From Bacteroidetes bacterium ADurb.Bin145 (GTDB lineage Bacteria > Bacteroidota > Bacteroidia > Bacteroidales > VadinHA17): a DNA stretch of 64,000 bases. Numbering within the stretch: position 1 is the first letter of the stretch; every line of letters starts with the position of its first letter. The notes below the pieces were generated by a model. It ran no database searches, was not told the DNA's origin, and was given only the letters and a program-made list of their open reading frames with translations. This document shows, one piece after another, positions 52,756 to 62,415 of the stretch. The stretch is taken from NCBI GenBank assembly GCA_002070505.1, contig MWDJ01000005.1, positions 1 to 64,000 on the forward strand, in the 5' to 3' direction. The translations under genes were made by a program, and so were the position numbers.

Positions 52756-54468
52756 ATGCCTGAAAATTCCAATGATAAGAATATTAGACTGAACAGCTGG
52801 ATCAGTTTTATCATCACTATTGCGTCAATAATAATCATAGCCTGGCTGGTTTCTTTAGCCCGGATAAGACTTGATCTTACTGAAGATAAGCGTTATACGC
52901 TGTCGGCACAGACGTTAAAAGTTCTGGATGAGATCAAAAATGACATTTATATCCAGGTATATCTTGATGGCGAGATGCAGATTCCACTGAAACGATTGAG
53001 ACGTTCGGTTCAGGAAATGCTTGATGAATTCAGGATAGCCTCGGGCAGAAAGATTTCTTATGAGTTCATTAATCCTTCAGCCTCAGGTGACGAACAGAAG
53101 AGAGAATCATTGTTCCAGGATCTTTACAATAAAGGTCTTGTTCCTGTAAGGGCACAGTATACTGATGGGAAGGGAGGTGAAAGCCAACGACTGGTCTTTC
53201 CCGGGATGATAGTCAATTATAACGGAATCGAAGTTCCTGTAAACTTTCTTAAGAACAATCAGGCACTATCATATGAGCAGAATATCCTCCATTCCATTGA
53301 AGGTCTTGAATATGAGATGATCCAGACTATCTCTACTCTTGCTTCCGATACGATTTATAAAGTTGCATTTCTGGAAGGGCAGGGCGAATTATCAGAAACA
53401 GAAGTAGCAGATATAACTTACAATCTGGCAAAGTATTTCACTGTCGACAGGGGAGTCATTGGTGGGAAACAGGGGAGCCTTGATCAGTATTCAGCAATTA
53501 TTGTCGCCGGCCCGCGTGAACAGTTCAGTGAGGCTGATAAATTTGTTGTCGATCAGTATATTATGTACGGAGGCAAGGTGCTATGGCTTCTTGAGCAGGT
53601 CTATGTGAACAGAGATAGTTTATCCTCAGGCGAGACGGCAGGGTTTTATTATCCTCTGAATATTGAGGATCAGCTTTTCAGGTATGGCACCAGAATTAAT
53701 CCAGAGGTCGTTCAGGATATGGATTGTATGCTGGTAAGATTGTCTGTTACGGCAGGCGGAGGACAACGGCAGATTGTTCCGGCCCCATGGGTATACTATC
53801 CTTTGCTTGCACCAGATCAACATCACCCGGTGACCAGGAACCTTAATAAGGTGAAAGGAGAGTTTGTCAATACACTTGATACTGTCGGACTCGATGGGGC
53901 AATAAAAAAGACAATTCTATTACGTACATCTGATTATTCAAGAACTATTGCTCCTCCTTTGATTATAAAACTCAGGGAAGCTGAATCAGTACCTGAAGAG
54001 AAAGAATTTAATAGATCCCGTCTGCCGGTTGCAGTTCTGCTTGAAGGGGTTTTCCCATCTGCATTCAGGAACAGAATGGCAGGTACTCTTTTTGGCGGCA
54101 GCAATAGGGAGGTCAGAAATGAAAGTCTGCCTACCAGGATGATTGTAATAGCTGACGGTGATATAATAAGGAATGAAGTGCAGAGAACCGGATCAACTGA
54201 GGTGCCTCTGCCCCTCGGTCAGGATAAATATACCGGCCAGTTGTTCGGAAACAGGGATTTTCTTCTTAACTGCATGAATTACCTGGTTGATAATAATAAT
54301 CTGATGCAGCTCAGGTCGAGGGAGATGAAATTAAGGTTGCTCGACAGGGCAAAAATTAAGGATGAAAGGACGTTCTGGCAGCTTGTAAATATCATAACTC
54401 CGGTTTTGCTCGTAATTCTCGCGGGCATCATATATAATTTATTCAGGAAAAGAGCTTATTCAAAATAA
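52756..54468 (+). CDS. gldG: Gliding-motility ABC transporter substrate-binding-like GldG
   Basis: Protein of 570 aa from the ATG at 52756 (an upstream GTG at 52735 overlaps gldF). One membrane helix near the N-terminus (WISFIITIASIIIIAWLV), followed by the GldG signature LDLTEDKRYTLSAQTLKVLDEI and a periplasmic domain with VAFLEGQGELSETEVADI, then a C-terminal helix (VLLVILAGIIYNLF). The TAA stop overlaps the next ATG by one base. Partner of GldF. Confidence 0.92.
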   Translation: MPENSNDKNIRLNSWISFIITIASIIIIAWLVSLARIRLDLTEDKRYTLSAQTLKVLDEIKNDIYIQVYLDGEMQIPLKRLRRSVQEMLDEFRIASGRKISYEFINPSASGDEQKRESLFQDLYNKGLVPVRAQYTDGKGGESQRLVFPGMIVNYNGIEVPVNFLKNNQALSYEQNILHSIEGLEYEMIQTISTLASDTIYKVAFLEGQGELSETEVADITYNLAKYFTVDRGVIGGKQGSLDQYSAIIVAGPREQFSEADKFVVDQYIMYGGKVLWLLEQVYVNRDSLSSGETAGFYYPLNIEDQLFRYGTRINPEVVQDMDCMLVRLSVTAGGGQRQIVPAPWVYYPLLAPDQHHPVTRNLNKVKGEFVNTLDTVGLDGAIKKTILLRTSDYSRTIAPPLIIKLREAESVPEEKEFNRSRLPVAVLLEGVFPSAFRNRMAGTLFGGSNREVRNESLPTRMIVIADGDIIRNEVQRTGSTEVPLPLGQDKYTGQLFGNRDFLLNCMNYLVDNNNLMQLRSREMKLRLLDRAKIKDERTFWQLVNIITPVLLVILAGIIYNLFRKRAYSK

Positions 54469-55463
54469 TGAAAATGAATAATATATATCTCAGGAATGCT
54501 CTGATCTTCCTCGTTCTCCTGTTTCTGCTCGCGGTGATAGTTTCCGTCAGAAATAATTTCTTATCCGGCAAAAAGCAGACACGGTTCGCATCCTTACCAA
54601 AGAAGGAGATAACAAGAATCGAATTATCTGAAAATGAAAGGCACCTGGTTCTTACCCTTACAGCGGATGGCTGGAAGGTCAATGGCGACAAGGAAGCAAG
54701 AAAAAATGCTGTATTATTCATGATCAGGATACTTAGTGAAATGAGTGTCAAATCTCCTGTGTCGGCAGAAATGTTTGATAATGATATTAAGTCAAAAGAA
54801 ATTGAACCTGTCGTGGTGAGAGTGTATGAAAACAGGCATCTGCTCAGGTCTTTTCTGGTCTTCAGAACAACAGGCAACAGATACGGTAATATCATGAAAG
54901 TAAGGGGAAGTGCAAAGCCGTTTATTATAAGCCTTCCCGGTTACGAAGGAGACATTGGTTCTGCTTTCACAACCGACGAGCTTTACTGGAAACCATACAC
55001 TGTTTTTAATCTCCGTCCCACTGAAATTTCCGAAATATCCCTTGAGAATCTGTCCGATACTACTTTATCATTCAGGATCAACAAAAAGGGAGAGGCTTTT
55101 AATTTGTCTGATAATATGAAGTCACTCACTGGGTGGGATACAACAAGGGTGAGGCGTTATATATCTTATTTCACATGGGTGCCTTTCGAGGATTGGGCAA
55201 AAGATATCTCATCAGAAGAGGAAAGCAGGATTGAATCTCAGAAGCCTCTGTACAGGCTGAAAGTTGTGGCATCAGACGGCAGCGAGACCAGACTCACAAT
55301 GTGGGAAAGAAATTATGAAGGTGTAACTGATACAGACAGATTATGGGCTAAAATTGGTGGTCAGGAGAGGTTTCTTATAATAAGATATTTTGATATCGAT
55401 CCTCTTCTGAAGCGGATCACTTATTTTTTCCCGCAAAATAATAATGAAGGTGGGGGAGAGTAG
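54468..55463 (+). CDS. DUF4340-domain protein
   Basis: Protein of 331 aa with an N-terminal membrane helix (ALIFLVLLFLLAVIVSV) and the DUF4340 fold (EITRIELSENERHLVLTL, GWKVNGDKEARKNAVLFMI). Members usually follow GldG-like genes, as here, where the start codon overlaps the gldG stop. Probably an accessory protein of the same ABC transporter, role unknown. Confidence 0.88.
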   Translation: MKMNNIYLRNALIFLVLLFLLAVIVSVRNNFLSGKKQTRFASLPKKEITRIELSENERHLVLTLTADGWKVNGDKEARKNAVLFMIRILSEMSVKSPVSAEMFDNDIKSKEIEPVVVRVYENRHLLRSFLVFRTTGNRYGNIMKVRGSAKPFIISLPGYEGDIGSAFTTDELYWKPYTVFNLRPTEISEISLENLSDTTLSFRINKKGEAFNLSDNMKSLTGWDTTRVRRYISYFTWVPFEDWAKDISSEEESRIESQKPLYRLKVVASDGSETRLTMWERNYEGVTDTDRLWAKIGGQERFLIIRYFDIDPLLKRITYFFPQNNNEGGGE

Positions 55464-55651
55464 AGATCATATTAACAGTCAGAAACATGTTTATAACTGA
55501 TTGTTATTAGTTACAATTAAATTTGAGGTAATATATTTTTTTTTGTAATATTGATAGTCGGGAAAAATAAGAAAATATTGAATTAATAGATTTATTATAA
55601 GCGATATACGTTAATCTGGGATTAAAAAATTAAACTTAAACCGATAACATT

Positions 55652-56782
55652 ATGAAATTTGTAGTGTCAAGTACTGAACTGCTGGGTCATCTTCAGGCTA
55701 TAAGCAGGGTAATCAGCTCAAAGAATACACTTCCCATCCTTGATAATTTTCTTTTCAACCTTTCCGGGAATGATCTTGAGATAACAGCTTCGGATCTTGA
55801 ATCGACTTTGATAACAAGGATGAAACTTGAGAATACCCAGGGTGAAGGTATGATAGCCCTGCCGGCCAGAATACTGCTCGACACTCTTAAAGAGTTTTCG
55901 GCTCAGCCGCTCACATTTGATATTAATGTTGAGACAATGGCAGTTGTCATAAGCTCTGAAAATGGTAAATTCAATGTGGTAGGACAGAACGGAATAGATT
56001 TTCCGGCTTTGCCTGCAATAAAGAAGGATAAGAAATTCACCTTTACTATCAATGCTGATGTGCTGCTTGCAGGTATTAATAAAACTCTTTTTGCAACAGC
56101 TGAAGACGAGTTACGGCCTGTAATGGGCGGAATATTCATTGAAGCTTCACCGGAAAAGATTACATTCGTTGCATCGGACGCTCATAAACTTGTCCGATAT
56201 CAGAGAAATGATGCTCACGCGGATGAAAATGCCTCTTTCATTCTGCCGAAAAAGCCTGCTTCACTCCTGAGGAATATTCTTCCCAGAGAGGAAGGATCAT
56301 CTACTGTTGAATTTGATGACAAGAATGCTTTCTTTAACCTCAGCAATTATAAAGTTGTTTGCCGCCTGGTAGAGGGAAATTACCCTAATTATAATTCTGT
56401 GATCCCCAAAAATAATCCCAGAAAAGTAACTATTGACAGGGTTGAATTTTACAATACACTCAGGAGAGTATCAGTTTTTTCAAACCAGGCAAGCAACCTT
56501 GTAAAACTTCACTTAAAAGGCAATCAGGTGACTGTTTCGGCTCAGGACATAGATTTCTCAATATCTGCTTATGAGAAAATTAAATGCCAGTATGAGGGAG
56601 AAGAACTTGAAATAGGTTTTAAATCCGTATTTCTTCTGGAGATTCTCTCCAATATTGGTTCACAGGATGTTATGATAGAGCTTGCTGATCCCACAAGAGC
56701 AGGACTATTCCTTCCGGCTGAAACAGAAAATGAAGCAGAAGACCTTCTGATGCTCCTGATGCCAATGATGATAAATGCCTGA
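55652..56782 (+). CDS. dnaN: DNA polymerase III beta sliding clamp
   Basis: Protein of 376 aa, normal clamp length, with three clamp domains; recognisable blocks are MKFVVSSTELLGHLQAISR, NTLPILDNFLF, PVMGGIFIEA and the C-terminal LLMPMM. It holds the polymerase on DNA. dnaN is not next to dnaA here, as often in Bacteroidota. Its stop is 3 bases from the exonuclease start, so the two are co-transcribed. Confidence 0.97.
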   Translation: MKFVVSSTELLGHLQAISRVISSKNTLPILDNFLFNLSGNDLEITASDLESTLITRMKLENTQGEGMIALPARILLDTLKEFSAQPLTFDINVETMAVVISSENGKFNVVGQNGIDFPALPAIKKDKKFTFTINADVLLAGINKTLFATAEDELRPVMGGIFIEASPEKITFVASDAHKLVRYQRNDAHADENASFILPKKPASLLRNILPREEGSSTVEFDDKNAFFNLSNYKVVCRLVEGNYPNYNSVIPKNNPRKVTIDRVEFYNTLRRVSVFSNQASNLVKLHLKGNQVTVSAQDIDFSISAYEKIKCQYEGEELEIGFKSVFLLEILSNIGSQDVMIELADPTRAGLFLPAETENEAEDLLMLLMPMMINA

Positions 56783-56785
56783 TAG

Positions 56786-57562
56786 TTGGAACTCAAGCTT
56801 AAACGTCCTATTGTCTTCATAGATCTCGAAACGACGGGTATAAATGTTTCATCTGACCGTATTGTTGAGATCTCTGCGTTGAAAATCCATCCCAATGGAA
56901 AGGAACAGTGGCTGAATACACGGGTAAATCCTGAAATGCCCATTCCTGAGAAAGCAACAGAAATACACGGAATCTCCGATAAGGATGTTGCCGGATCACC
57001 CACTTTTAAAGAGATAGCAAAGAATATCGCAGTATTTCTTGAAGGATGCGATCTGGCCGGCTATAACGCAATAAAATTTGATATCCCTGTCCTTGCAGAA
57101 GAATTCCTGAGAGTCAATCTGGATTTTAATTTCAGGAAACGCCGGTATGTAGATCCTCAGGTGATATTCTATAAAAAAGAACAGAGGACACTGGCTGCAG
57201 CATATCAGTTCTACTGTAAAAAAACACTGGAAAATGCTCACAGTGCCCAGGCAGATACTTCAGCAACATACGAGGTGCTGAAAGCTCAGCTGGATACCTA
57301 TAGCGACCTCGAAAATGATGTTGAAAAACTTTCAGCATTCAGCGCTTTCAATGAGAACGTTGATTTTGCCGGAAGAATAATAATGAATGAAAAAGGTGTT
57401 GAGGTATTTAATTTCGGGAAACATAAAGGAAGACCAGTTGAAGATGTATTTAAGGAAGACCCTGCTTATTATTCGTGGATGATGAACGGAGATTTTCCGC
57501 TGTATACCAAAAAAGTGCTTACGGAGATCAAATTAAGGACTTTCGGGAAAAAGGATAAATAA
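56786..57562 (+). CDS. DnaQ-type 3'-5' exonuclease
   Basis: Protein of 258 aa with DEDDh exonuclease motifs: FIDLETTGINVSSDRIVEIS, GYNAIKFDIPVLAEE and HSAQADTSATYEVL. The C-terminal 60 residues (FNFGKHKGRPVEDVFKEDP) form an extra domain common in Bacteroidota homologues. The start must be the TTG at 56786, 3 bases after dnaN, because the next Met is about 50 codons in and would remove the first catalytic motif. A proofreading or repair exonuclease is likely; linkage with the clamp supports this. Confidence 0.92.
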   Translation: MELKLKRPIVFIDLETTGINVSSDRIVEISALKIHPNGKEQWLNTRVNPEMPIPEKATEIHGISDKDVAGSPTFKEIAKNIAVFLEGCDLAGYNAIKFDIPVLAEEFLRVNLDFNFRKRRYVDPQVIFYKKEQRTLAAAYQFYCKKTLENAHSAQADTSATYEVLKAQLDTYSDLENDVEKLSAFSAFNENVDFAGRIIMNEKGVEVFNFGKHKGRPVEDVFKEDPAYYSWMMNGDFPLYTKKVLTEIKLRTFGKKDK

Positions 57563-57563
57563 T

Positions 57564-58175
57564 ATGAAGATAATTTGTATAGGCTTGAATTACAGGAATC
57601 ATGCTAAAGAAATGGGTAAACCGATCCCCAGTGAACCGGTTGTATTCCTGAAACCGGATTCAGCCCTTCTAAAGAATAACAAACCTTTTTTCCTGCCTGA
57701 TTTTTCGGAGTTGATCCATTATGAAACTGAGGTAGTCGTTAAGATCAGCAAACTGGGTAAAAGCATATCTGTCAAATATGCTCACAGGTATTATGATGAA
57801 CTGACACTTGGGATAGATATTACTGCACGTGATATCCAGAGACGTAATGCAGCAGCAGGATTTCCGTGGGAATTGTCAAAGGGGTTCGATGGTTCTGCTC
57901 CTGTCGGTAAATTCATACCTGTTTCTTCAGTGAAGGATATAAAAAACATCGATTTCCATCTTGAAATAAACAATAAGGTGGTACAGAAAGGCAATACATC
58001 TGATATGATATTTAGTATAGATGAGATAATAGCCTATGTATCAAAATTTTTAACTTTAAAGACAGGCGATCTTATATTTACCGGAACGCCTTCAGGAGTG
58101 GGAGCGCTTCATAAAAATGACAATCTTGTTGCATATCTCGGAGAAAAACCGCTCCTCGATTTTTTGATCAAATAG
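57564..58175 (+). CDS. Fumarylacetoacetate hydrolase-family protein
   Basis: Protein of 203 aa, a compact member of the FAH family: IICIGLNYRNHAKEMG, EPVVFLKPDSALL, HYETEVVVKI with the metal ligands, and GDLIFTGTPSGVG. Small FAH proteins act as acylpyruvases or oxaloacetate decarboxylases/isomerases; the substrate cannot be assigned. Starts one base after the exonuclease stop. Confidence 0.92.
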   Translation: MKIICIGLNYRNHAKEMGKPIPSEPVVFLKPDSALLKNNKPFFLPDFSELIHYETEVVVKISKLGKSISVKYAHRYYDELTLGIDITARDIQRRNAAAGFPWELSKGFDGSAPVGKFIPVSSVKDIKNIDFHLEINNKVVQKGNTSDMIFSIDEIIAYVSKFLTLKTGDLIFTGTPSGVGALHKNDNLVAYLGEKPLLDFLIK

Positions 58176-58202
58176 AACCGGCTTTAAAAGGGTTTCATAT
58201 CA

Positions 58203-59798
58203 TTAATCCGAAAGTTTATATTCCGGTGCTTTTCTGTGTCTTGAGGCCTGTTCGTAGCTGTAGGCAATCTCTATCAGTACCGGCTCACTCCATGCTCTTC
58301 CAAAGAATGTCAAACCTACAGGCATATCTGATACGAACCCCATTGGAACTGTTATAGCCGGATAACCTGATATAGCTGCAAGTGATGAACTGCCTCCTAC
58401 AAAGTGATCTCCCAGGATCAGGTCAGTTTTCCAAGCCGGTGATCCTGTAGGCGCAATAATAGCATCTAATTTATTGGAATTCATAATTTTATCTATTCCT
58501 TCCTCACGGGTAGCCCTATGCATCTTTTCAAGTGCCTTTAGGTATTCAGGAGTTTTCAGGTCACCTTTTTTTTCAGCTTCAATCAGGATCTTCTGATCGA
58601 AGTATTTTAACTCTATTGTATCCTTACTGTTGAATTCTATCAGGTCTTTAAGACTTTTGACAGGCACATTATCAGCCAGGCCTGATAAATATTTATTCAG
58701 GCCGTCCTTGAATTCATATAGCAGAACCTGATATGAGGCGTCTTCATAGTCCCTTGACCTGGGGGCTTCTATTTCCACTACCTCCGCACCCTGCGATTTC
58801 ATAACTCTCGTTGCCTGAACCATAAGACTGTCAACCCTGTCATGAAATCCTCCGGAATTTTTTATTAACCCAATCCTTTTGCCCTTCAGGCCATTTGTAT
58901 TCAGAAACTCGGAATAATCAGTTCTTGATTTTCCTGCTGATGCCAGAGTTTTTGAGTCAAGTGAATCGATTCCGGTCATCGCTCCAAGGCAAATCGCTGC
59001 ATCTTCAACTGTTCTGGCCATCGGGCCCGGAGTATCCTGCGTGAAAGAGATAGGGATTATGCCACTACGACTTATCAGCCCTACTGTTGGCTTTATTCCT
59101 ACGATGCCGTTGCTGTTTGACGGACATACTATTGAACCGTTTGTCTCGGTTCCAACCGCTACCATGCATAAATTTGCAGATACTGCTACACCTGAACCGG
59201 AGCTTGATCCGCAGGGATTACGATCAAGAACATAAGGATTCTTTGTCTGTCCGCCTACACCGCTCCATCCCGAAGAAGAGATCATAGCCCTGAAGTTAGC
59301 CCACTCACTCAGGTTTGCTTTGGCAATTATAACAGCACCTGCCTCACGCAGCTTTCTGGCTATGAAACTATCTGAGTTCGCGTATGAATCCTTTAATGCA
59401 GTGGACCCTGCTGTAGTCGGCATAGGGTCACTTGTGTCGATATTGTCTTTAAGAATGACCGGAACACCATGAAGAGGACCTCTCTTCGTGCCTGATGCAA
59501 GTTCCGCATCGAGCTCCTGAGCTATCTTCATTGCATCCGGATTGATCTCGATAATAGAATTCAATCCGGGTCCGTTAATGTCTAATTCAATTATTCTGTC
59601 GATATAAGCTGAGACCACATCGGCAATTGAATATTCCTGGTTATTATAACCCATCTGTAACCTCGAAATCGTCATTTCTTCAAGCCATTTATTGTCAGCA
59701 GGTTCCTCCTGAACCTTTTTTGAAGGCGACTGGCAACCTAAGAAGAATATCATCCAGAAGACAATTATATTCACGGATTTCAGGATACTTTTTTTCAT
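58203..59798 (-). CDS. Amidase lipoprotein (amidase signature family)
   Basis: Protein of 531 aa with a lipoprotein signal (MIFFLGC, Cys22). The amidase signature is intact: VILKDNID with the catalytic Lys, GSSSGSGVAVS and TETNGSIVCP with the cis-Ser/Ser pair. It hydrolyses amides in the periplasm or at the outer membrane; homologues in GatCAB are cytoplasmic, so the lipid anchor argues against a tRNA role. It converges with the FAH-family gene 27 bases away. Substrate unknown. Confidence 0.92.
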   Translation of the reverse strand: MKKSILKSVNIIVFWMIFFLGCQSPSKKVQEEPADNKWLEEMTISRLQMGYNNQEYSIADVVSAYIDRIIELDINGPGLNSIIEINPDAMKIAQELDAELASGTKRGPLHGVPVILKDNIDTSDPMPTTAGSTALKDSYANSDSFIARKLREAGAVIIAKANLSEWANFRAMISSSGWSGVGGQTKNPYVLDRNPCGSSSGSGVAVSANLCMVAVGTETNGSIVCPSNSNGIVGIKPTVGLISRSGIIPISFTQDTPGPMARTVEDAAICLGAMTGIDSLDSKTLASAGKSRTDYSEFLNTNGLKGKRIGLIKNSGGFHDRVDSLMVQATRVMKSQGAEVVEIEAPRSRDYEDASYQVLLYEFKDGLNKYLSGLADNVPVKSLKDLIEFNSKDTIELKYFDQKILIEAEKKGDLKTPEYLKALEKMHRATREEGIDKIMNSNKLDAIIAPTGSPAWKTDLILGDHFVGGSSSLAAISGYPAITVPMGFVSDMPVGLTFFGRAWSEPVLIEIAYSYEQASRHRKAPEYKLSD

Positions 59799-59933
59799 AG
59801 ATTTGTCATTTAATTAATTACCATTGTGAATATACAACTATTATTCATTGAATATGAGCCGAAATTTAAGTTCCTGCTTATTGCATTAATGAATTGAGAT
59901 TATTACTGATGCGTTTGATTTCAATATAATAAA

Positions 59934-60132
59934 GTGCCGCGAAGTGGCACAATCTGAATAACCGTGGGTGAAACCCACGGTCGTATACGGCCTGTGTGTT
60001 GCAGCCCTGAAGGGGCTGAATATCAGACAAATATTACAGATCCAATATTCAACCCTTTCAGGGTTGCAAGACGGTTTTCTCGTTTTACCGTGGGTTGCAC
60101 CCACGGTTATTCAAATTAAACCCCTTCGGGGT
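59934..60132. repeat. Nested palindromic repeat element (REP/MITE-like)
   Basis: Four nested or adjoining inverted repeats: a hairpin GTGCC/GGCAC (59934-59950), 25-bp outer arms at 59956-59980 and 60088-60112 (24 of 25 matching, each itself a hairpin around CCGTGGGT), inner 25-bp arms at 59999-60023 and 60045-60069 (21 of 25), and ACCCC-TTC-GGGGT at 60120-60132. It has no coding capacity. Repeats of this sequence type are, to my knowledge, widespread in Bacteroidota genomes and resemble non-autonomous elements mobilised by REP-associated transposases, none of which is in this window. It accounts for most of the 520-base gap between the amidase and the next gene. Confidence 0.8.
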
Positions 60133-60318
60133 AAATGCATCAATTCAAATCATAAAATCAAAGAACTCTTATAATTATATATACGCCAGCAAATTACAAA
60201 AACCCATTGGGAGTTAACGCATCACTACTGAATTGAGATAAAAAATGCTTATCCCGGATGATAGGAAGTTCCGGAACTTGTATAACTTTAAATCCCAAAA
60301 TTTAATAACAGAAGTAAG

Positions 60319-60852
60319 ATGAAAAAGAATTTCAGGATTTTTAAAATTGCATTATCAGCGATGATAATCTCCACCCTTCTTTTAAGCACCCTTTCCGTTA
60401 ACGGGCAGACAGGAAAAGCGAATTTTGCCGGGAACTGGGTGTTAAATGAATCAAAGAGTGACCAGGGACAACAGGGTGGAGGTCCCGGGATGAGAATGGG
60501 AGGTGGTGATTTTGTTGCTAAACAGGAAGCCAATCTTCTAACAGTTGAACGCAGCAGGACCAACCAGAACGGTGAGACTGTAAAAACCGAGACCAAATAT
60601 ACACTGGATGGGAAACCCAGTGTCAATACAGCAGGCCGCGGAGGTGAAAGCAAATCAACTGCAACATGGTCAGCTGATGGCAAAAGCCTTACAATTGTTA
60701 CAACAAGATCTATGGAGAGGGATGGACAGACGACAGAAATGAAAACAACAGAAGTATGGACACTTACCAGTCCGGCTTCACTTTCAATCGTGTCGACTAT
60801 GAATACCCCGAACGGCGAAAGAAAAACCACAAGGGTTTATGATAAGAAATAA
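60319..60852 (+). CDS. Secreted protein of unknown function, beta-rich
   Basis: Protein of 177 aa with a signal peptide (IALSAMIISTLLLSTLSVNG). The mature part starts NFAGNWVLNESKS, runs through a Gly-rich loop (GQQGGGPGMRMGGG), and then alternates strands such as TKYTLDGKP, STATWSADGKSLTIVTTRS, EVWTLTSPASLSIVS, resembling a lipocalin-like or calycin barrel. No known motif. It is followed by a strong bidirectional terminator. A long frame on the opposite strand here is an artefact. Confidence 0.82.
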   Translation: MKKNFRIFKIALSAMIISTLLLSTLSVNGQTGKANFAGNWVLNESKSDQGQQGGGPGMRMGGGDFVAKQEANLLTVERSRTNQNGETVKTETKYTLDGKPSVNTAGRGGESKSTATWSADGKSLTIVTTRSMERDGQTTEMKTTEVWTLTSPASLSIVSTMNTPNGERKTTRVYDKK

Positions 60853-60875
60853 ATTCCCTTCATGGTAAAAAAAAG

Positions 60876-60902
60876 AGGGTGTCTCACAAACACCCTTTTT
60901 TT
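60876..60902 (+). terminator. Intrinsic terminator, bidirectional
   Basis: AGGGTGT at 60876-60882 pairs with ACACCCT at 60890-60896 around a 7-base loop, followed by a T run. An A run on the left side gives the mirror arrangement, so it can stop both the gene ending at 60852 and the leftward gene ending at 60957. Confidence 0.85.
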
Positions 60903-60956
60903 ATTTATCCATGATTCCCTTGTTGATCTTATCGATTCTCTATAACTGAAGTGATT

Positions 60957-62306
60957 TTAAATACTTCCTGCTGAGCTTGCGTTTTTATCAGGATCGCAAG
61001 TAACACCATATAATTCTTTTTTTGCATTCTCCCGTTCGTTTATGATGTTGATCAGTTCTTCCCCTGATATCCTGAAGCTATCAGCTTTTTCAGGTGTCTC
61101 TAAATACATGATAGTCCCCGGTTCTATTCCTTTCTCGATAACAACATCCTTGTCATTCATTTCACCTAGCACTACCACCTGTTTTACACCATTTTTCGTG
61201 TATACAACCGGAATACCATCGGCCCCGGTGTGTACACAATCTTTCGGAATATAAGTAACGTTATCGAGGATGTTAATAGCTATCTTATTGCTTGTTGTCA
61301 TGGAAGGTCTGAGAGTAAAATCAGAACCGTCCAACCTGATAAGCACTTCAAAAACTTTTGAATCAGAATTTGCCAGTACTTCTCCAATATTCGATACTGT
61401 GACTACTTTCCCATTGTAAGATTTGCCAGGTAAAGCATCGATAGTTATAAATACGGATTGTCCCGGTTTCACCCTGTTTACTTCAATTTCACTTACATAG
61501 ACCTTGGAAAGCATACTTGAAAGATCAGGAAGAGTAGCAACGACCCTGTCCTGGGGTTCAATATTTGAACCCACTTTTCTTTTTCTGCCTAAACGGTCTT
61601 TTTTGTATGTTATCATTCCGGCGGAAGGAGCTGTTATTGTAAGCTTGCTGATAAGATCCTTATATTCTTTGACTCTTTCCTCAACTCTTTCAATCCTTAT
61701 CCTCTGGTTTCTGACTTTCATTTTTGTCTGAGCTTCACTCAGGGTATAGCTTCTTTTTAGCTGTTCCAGGTCCCTCTGTGCTTTGTCAAGACTTATTTCA
61801 GCCTGTCTTTGTGTTGTAGGAGTTTCATATTGGGAGTTTCTCAGCTTAATCTTTGCTTCACTGACAACATGGATCTGATTGGTTATCTGATCCCTCATAT
61901 TGTTCATAGTCAATGATGTATCAAGAAGTACCATTTCCAGATTGGCATACTGCTTAGTTAAGTTCTCTTCTAAATCCCTAAGTGTATTTTCAAACTCAGT
62001 TTTGTCAAGAGAAGCCACAAAGTCTCCTTCCTTTACTTCCGTTCCCTCGGCTACCATATCTGTAATTTTAAGATTTGACGAACGGACATTCCTGTTCTGG
62101 ATAATCTCCGGACCTTTAATGTCAACCGATTTTTCAGCTTCCAGTTCTCCGGTAGCAAGTACAGTTATTTCGAATTTCCCCATTTTTGCTTCAGCAAACA
62201 GACCGGAGAGATCTTCCTTTGTGAAGATCCTGTTGAAGATGATCAATGCAATTGAAGTAGCTGCAATTGAAACTGCAGTAATTATAAGGGTTCTTTTAAT
62301 ACTCAT
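60957..62306 (-). CDS. Efflux/secretion periplasmic adaptor (HlyD/RND-type)
   Basis: Membrane-fusion protein of 449 aa: N-terminal helix (TLIITAVSIAATSIALIIF), lipoyl-like halves (TVLATGELEAEKSVDIKGP, ITAPSAGMITYKKD), a long coiled coil about residues 105-220, and a beta-barrel with membrane-proximal region to the end. It links an inner-membrane exporter (RND or ABC) to an outer-membrane channel. No transporter or outer-membrane partner is adjacent inside the window; the upstream neighbour, on the same strand, is a carrier of another class. Confidence 0.88.
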   Translation of the reverse strand: MSIKRTLIITAVSIAATSIALIIFNRIFTKEDLSGLFAEAKMGKFEITVLATGELEAEKSVDIKGPEIIQNRNVRSSNLKITDMVAEGTEVKEGDFVASLDKTEFENTLRDLEENLTKQYANLEMVLLDTSLTMNNMRDQITNQIHVVSEAKIKLRNSQYETPTTQRQAEISLDKAQRDLEQLKRSYTLSEAQTKMKVRNQRIRIERVEERVKEYKDLISKLTITAPSAGMITYKKDRLGRKRKVGSNIEPQDRVVATLPDLSSMLSKVYVSEIEVNRVKPGQSVFITIDALPGKSYNGKVVTVSNIGEVLANSDSKVFEVLIRLDGSDFTLRPSMTTSNKIAINILDNVTYIPKDCVHTGADGIPVVYTKNGVKQVVVLGEMNDKDVVIEKGIEPGTIMYLETPEKADSFRISGEELINIINERENAKKELYGVTCDPDKNASSAGSI

Positions 62307-62415
62307 GGTGTAATAACTTAACTAACAATATTATATTGTTTTCAGATTACAAAATTACCAAATAATATATCTTCAGGGGGTGGATAAAATACTTTTAACA
62401 AAGATTAACATCTTT

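Noticed and set aside
59934..60132. CRISPR array or tRNA-like structure
   Set aside because: The repeats are inverted rather than direct, and no cloverleaf or anticodon arm could be drawn.
60288..60830. 180-residue open frame on the minus strand opposite the secreted protein
   Set aside because: It is antisense to a gene with a clear signal peptide and a terminator placed for the plus strand; its translation is low-complexity and lacks any motif.
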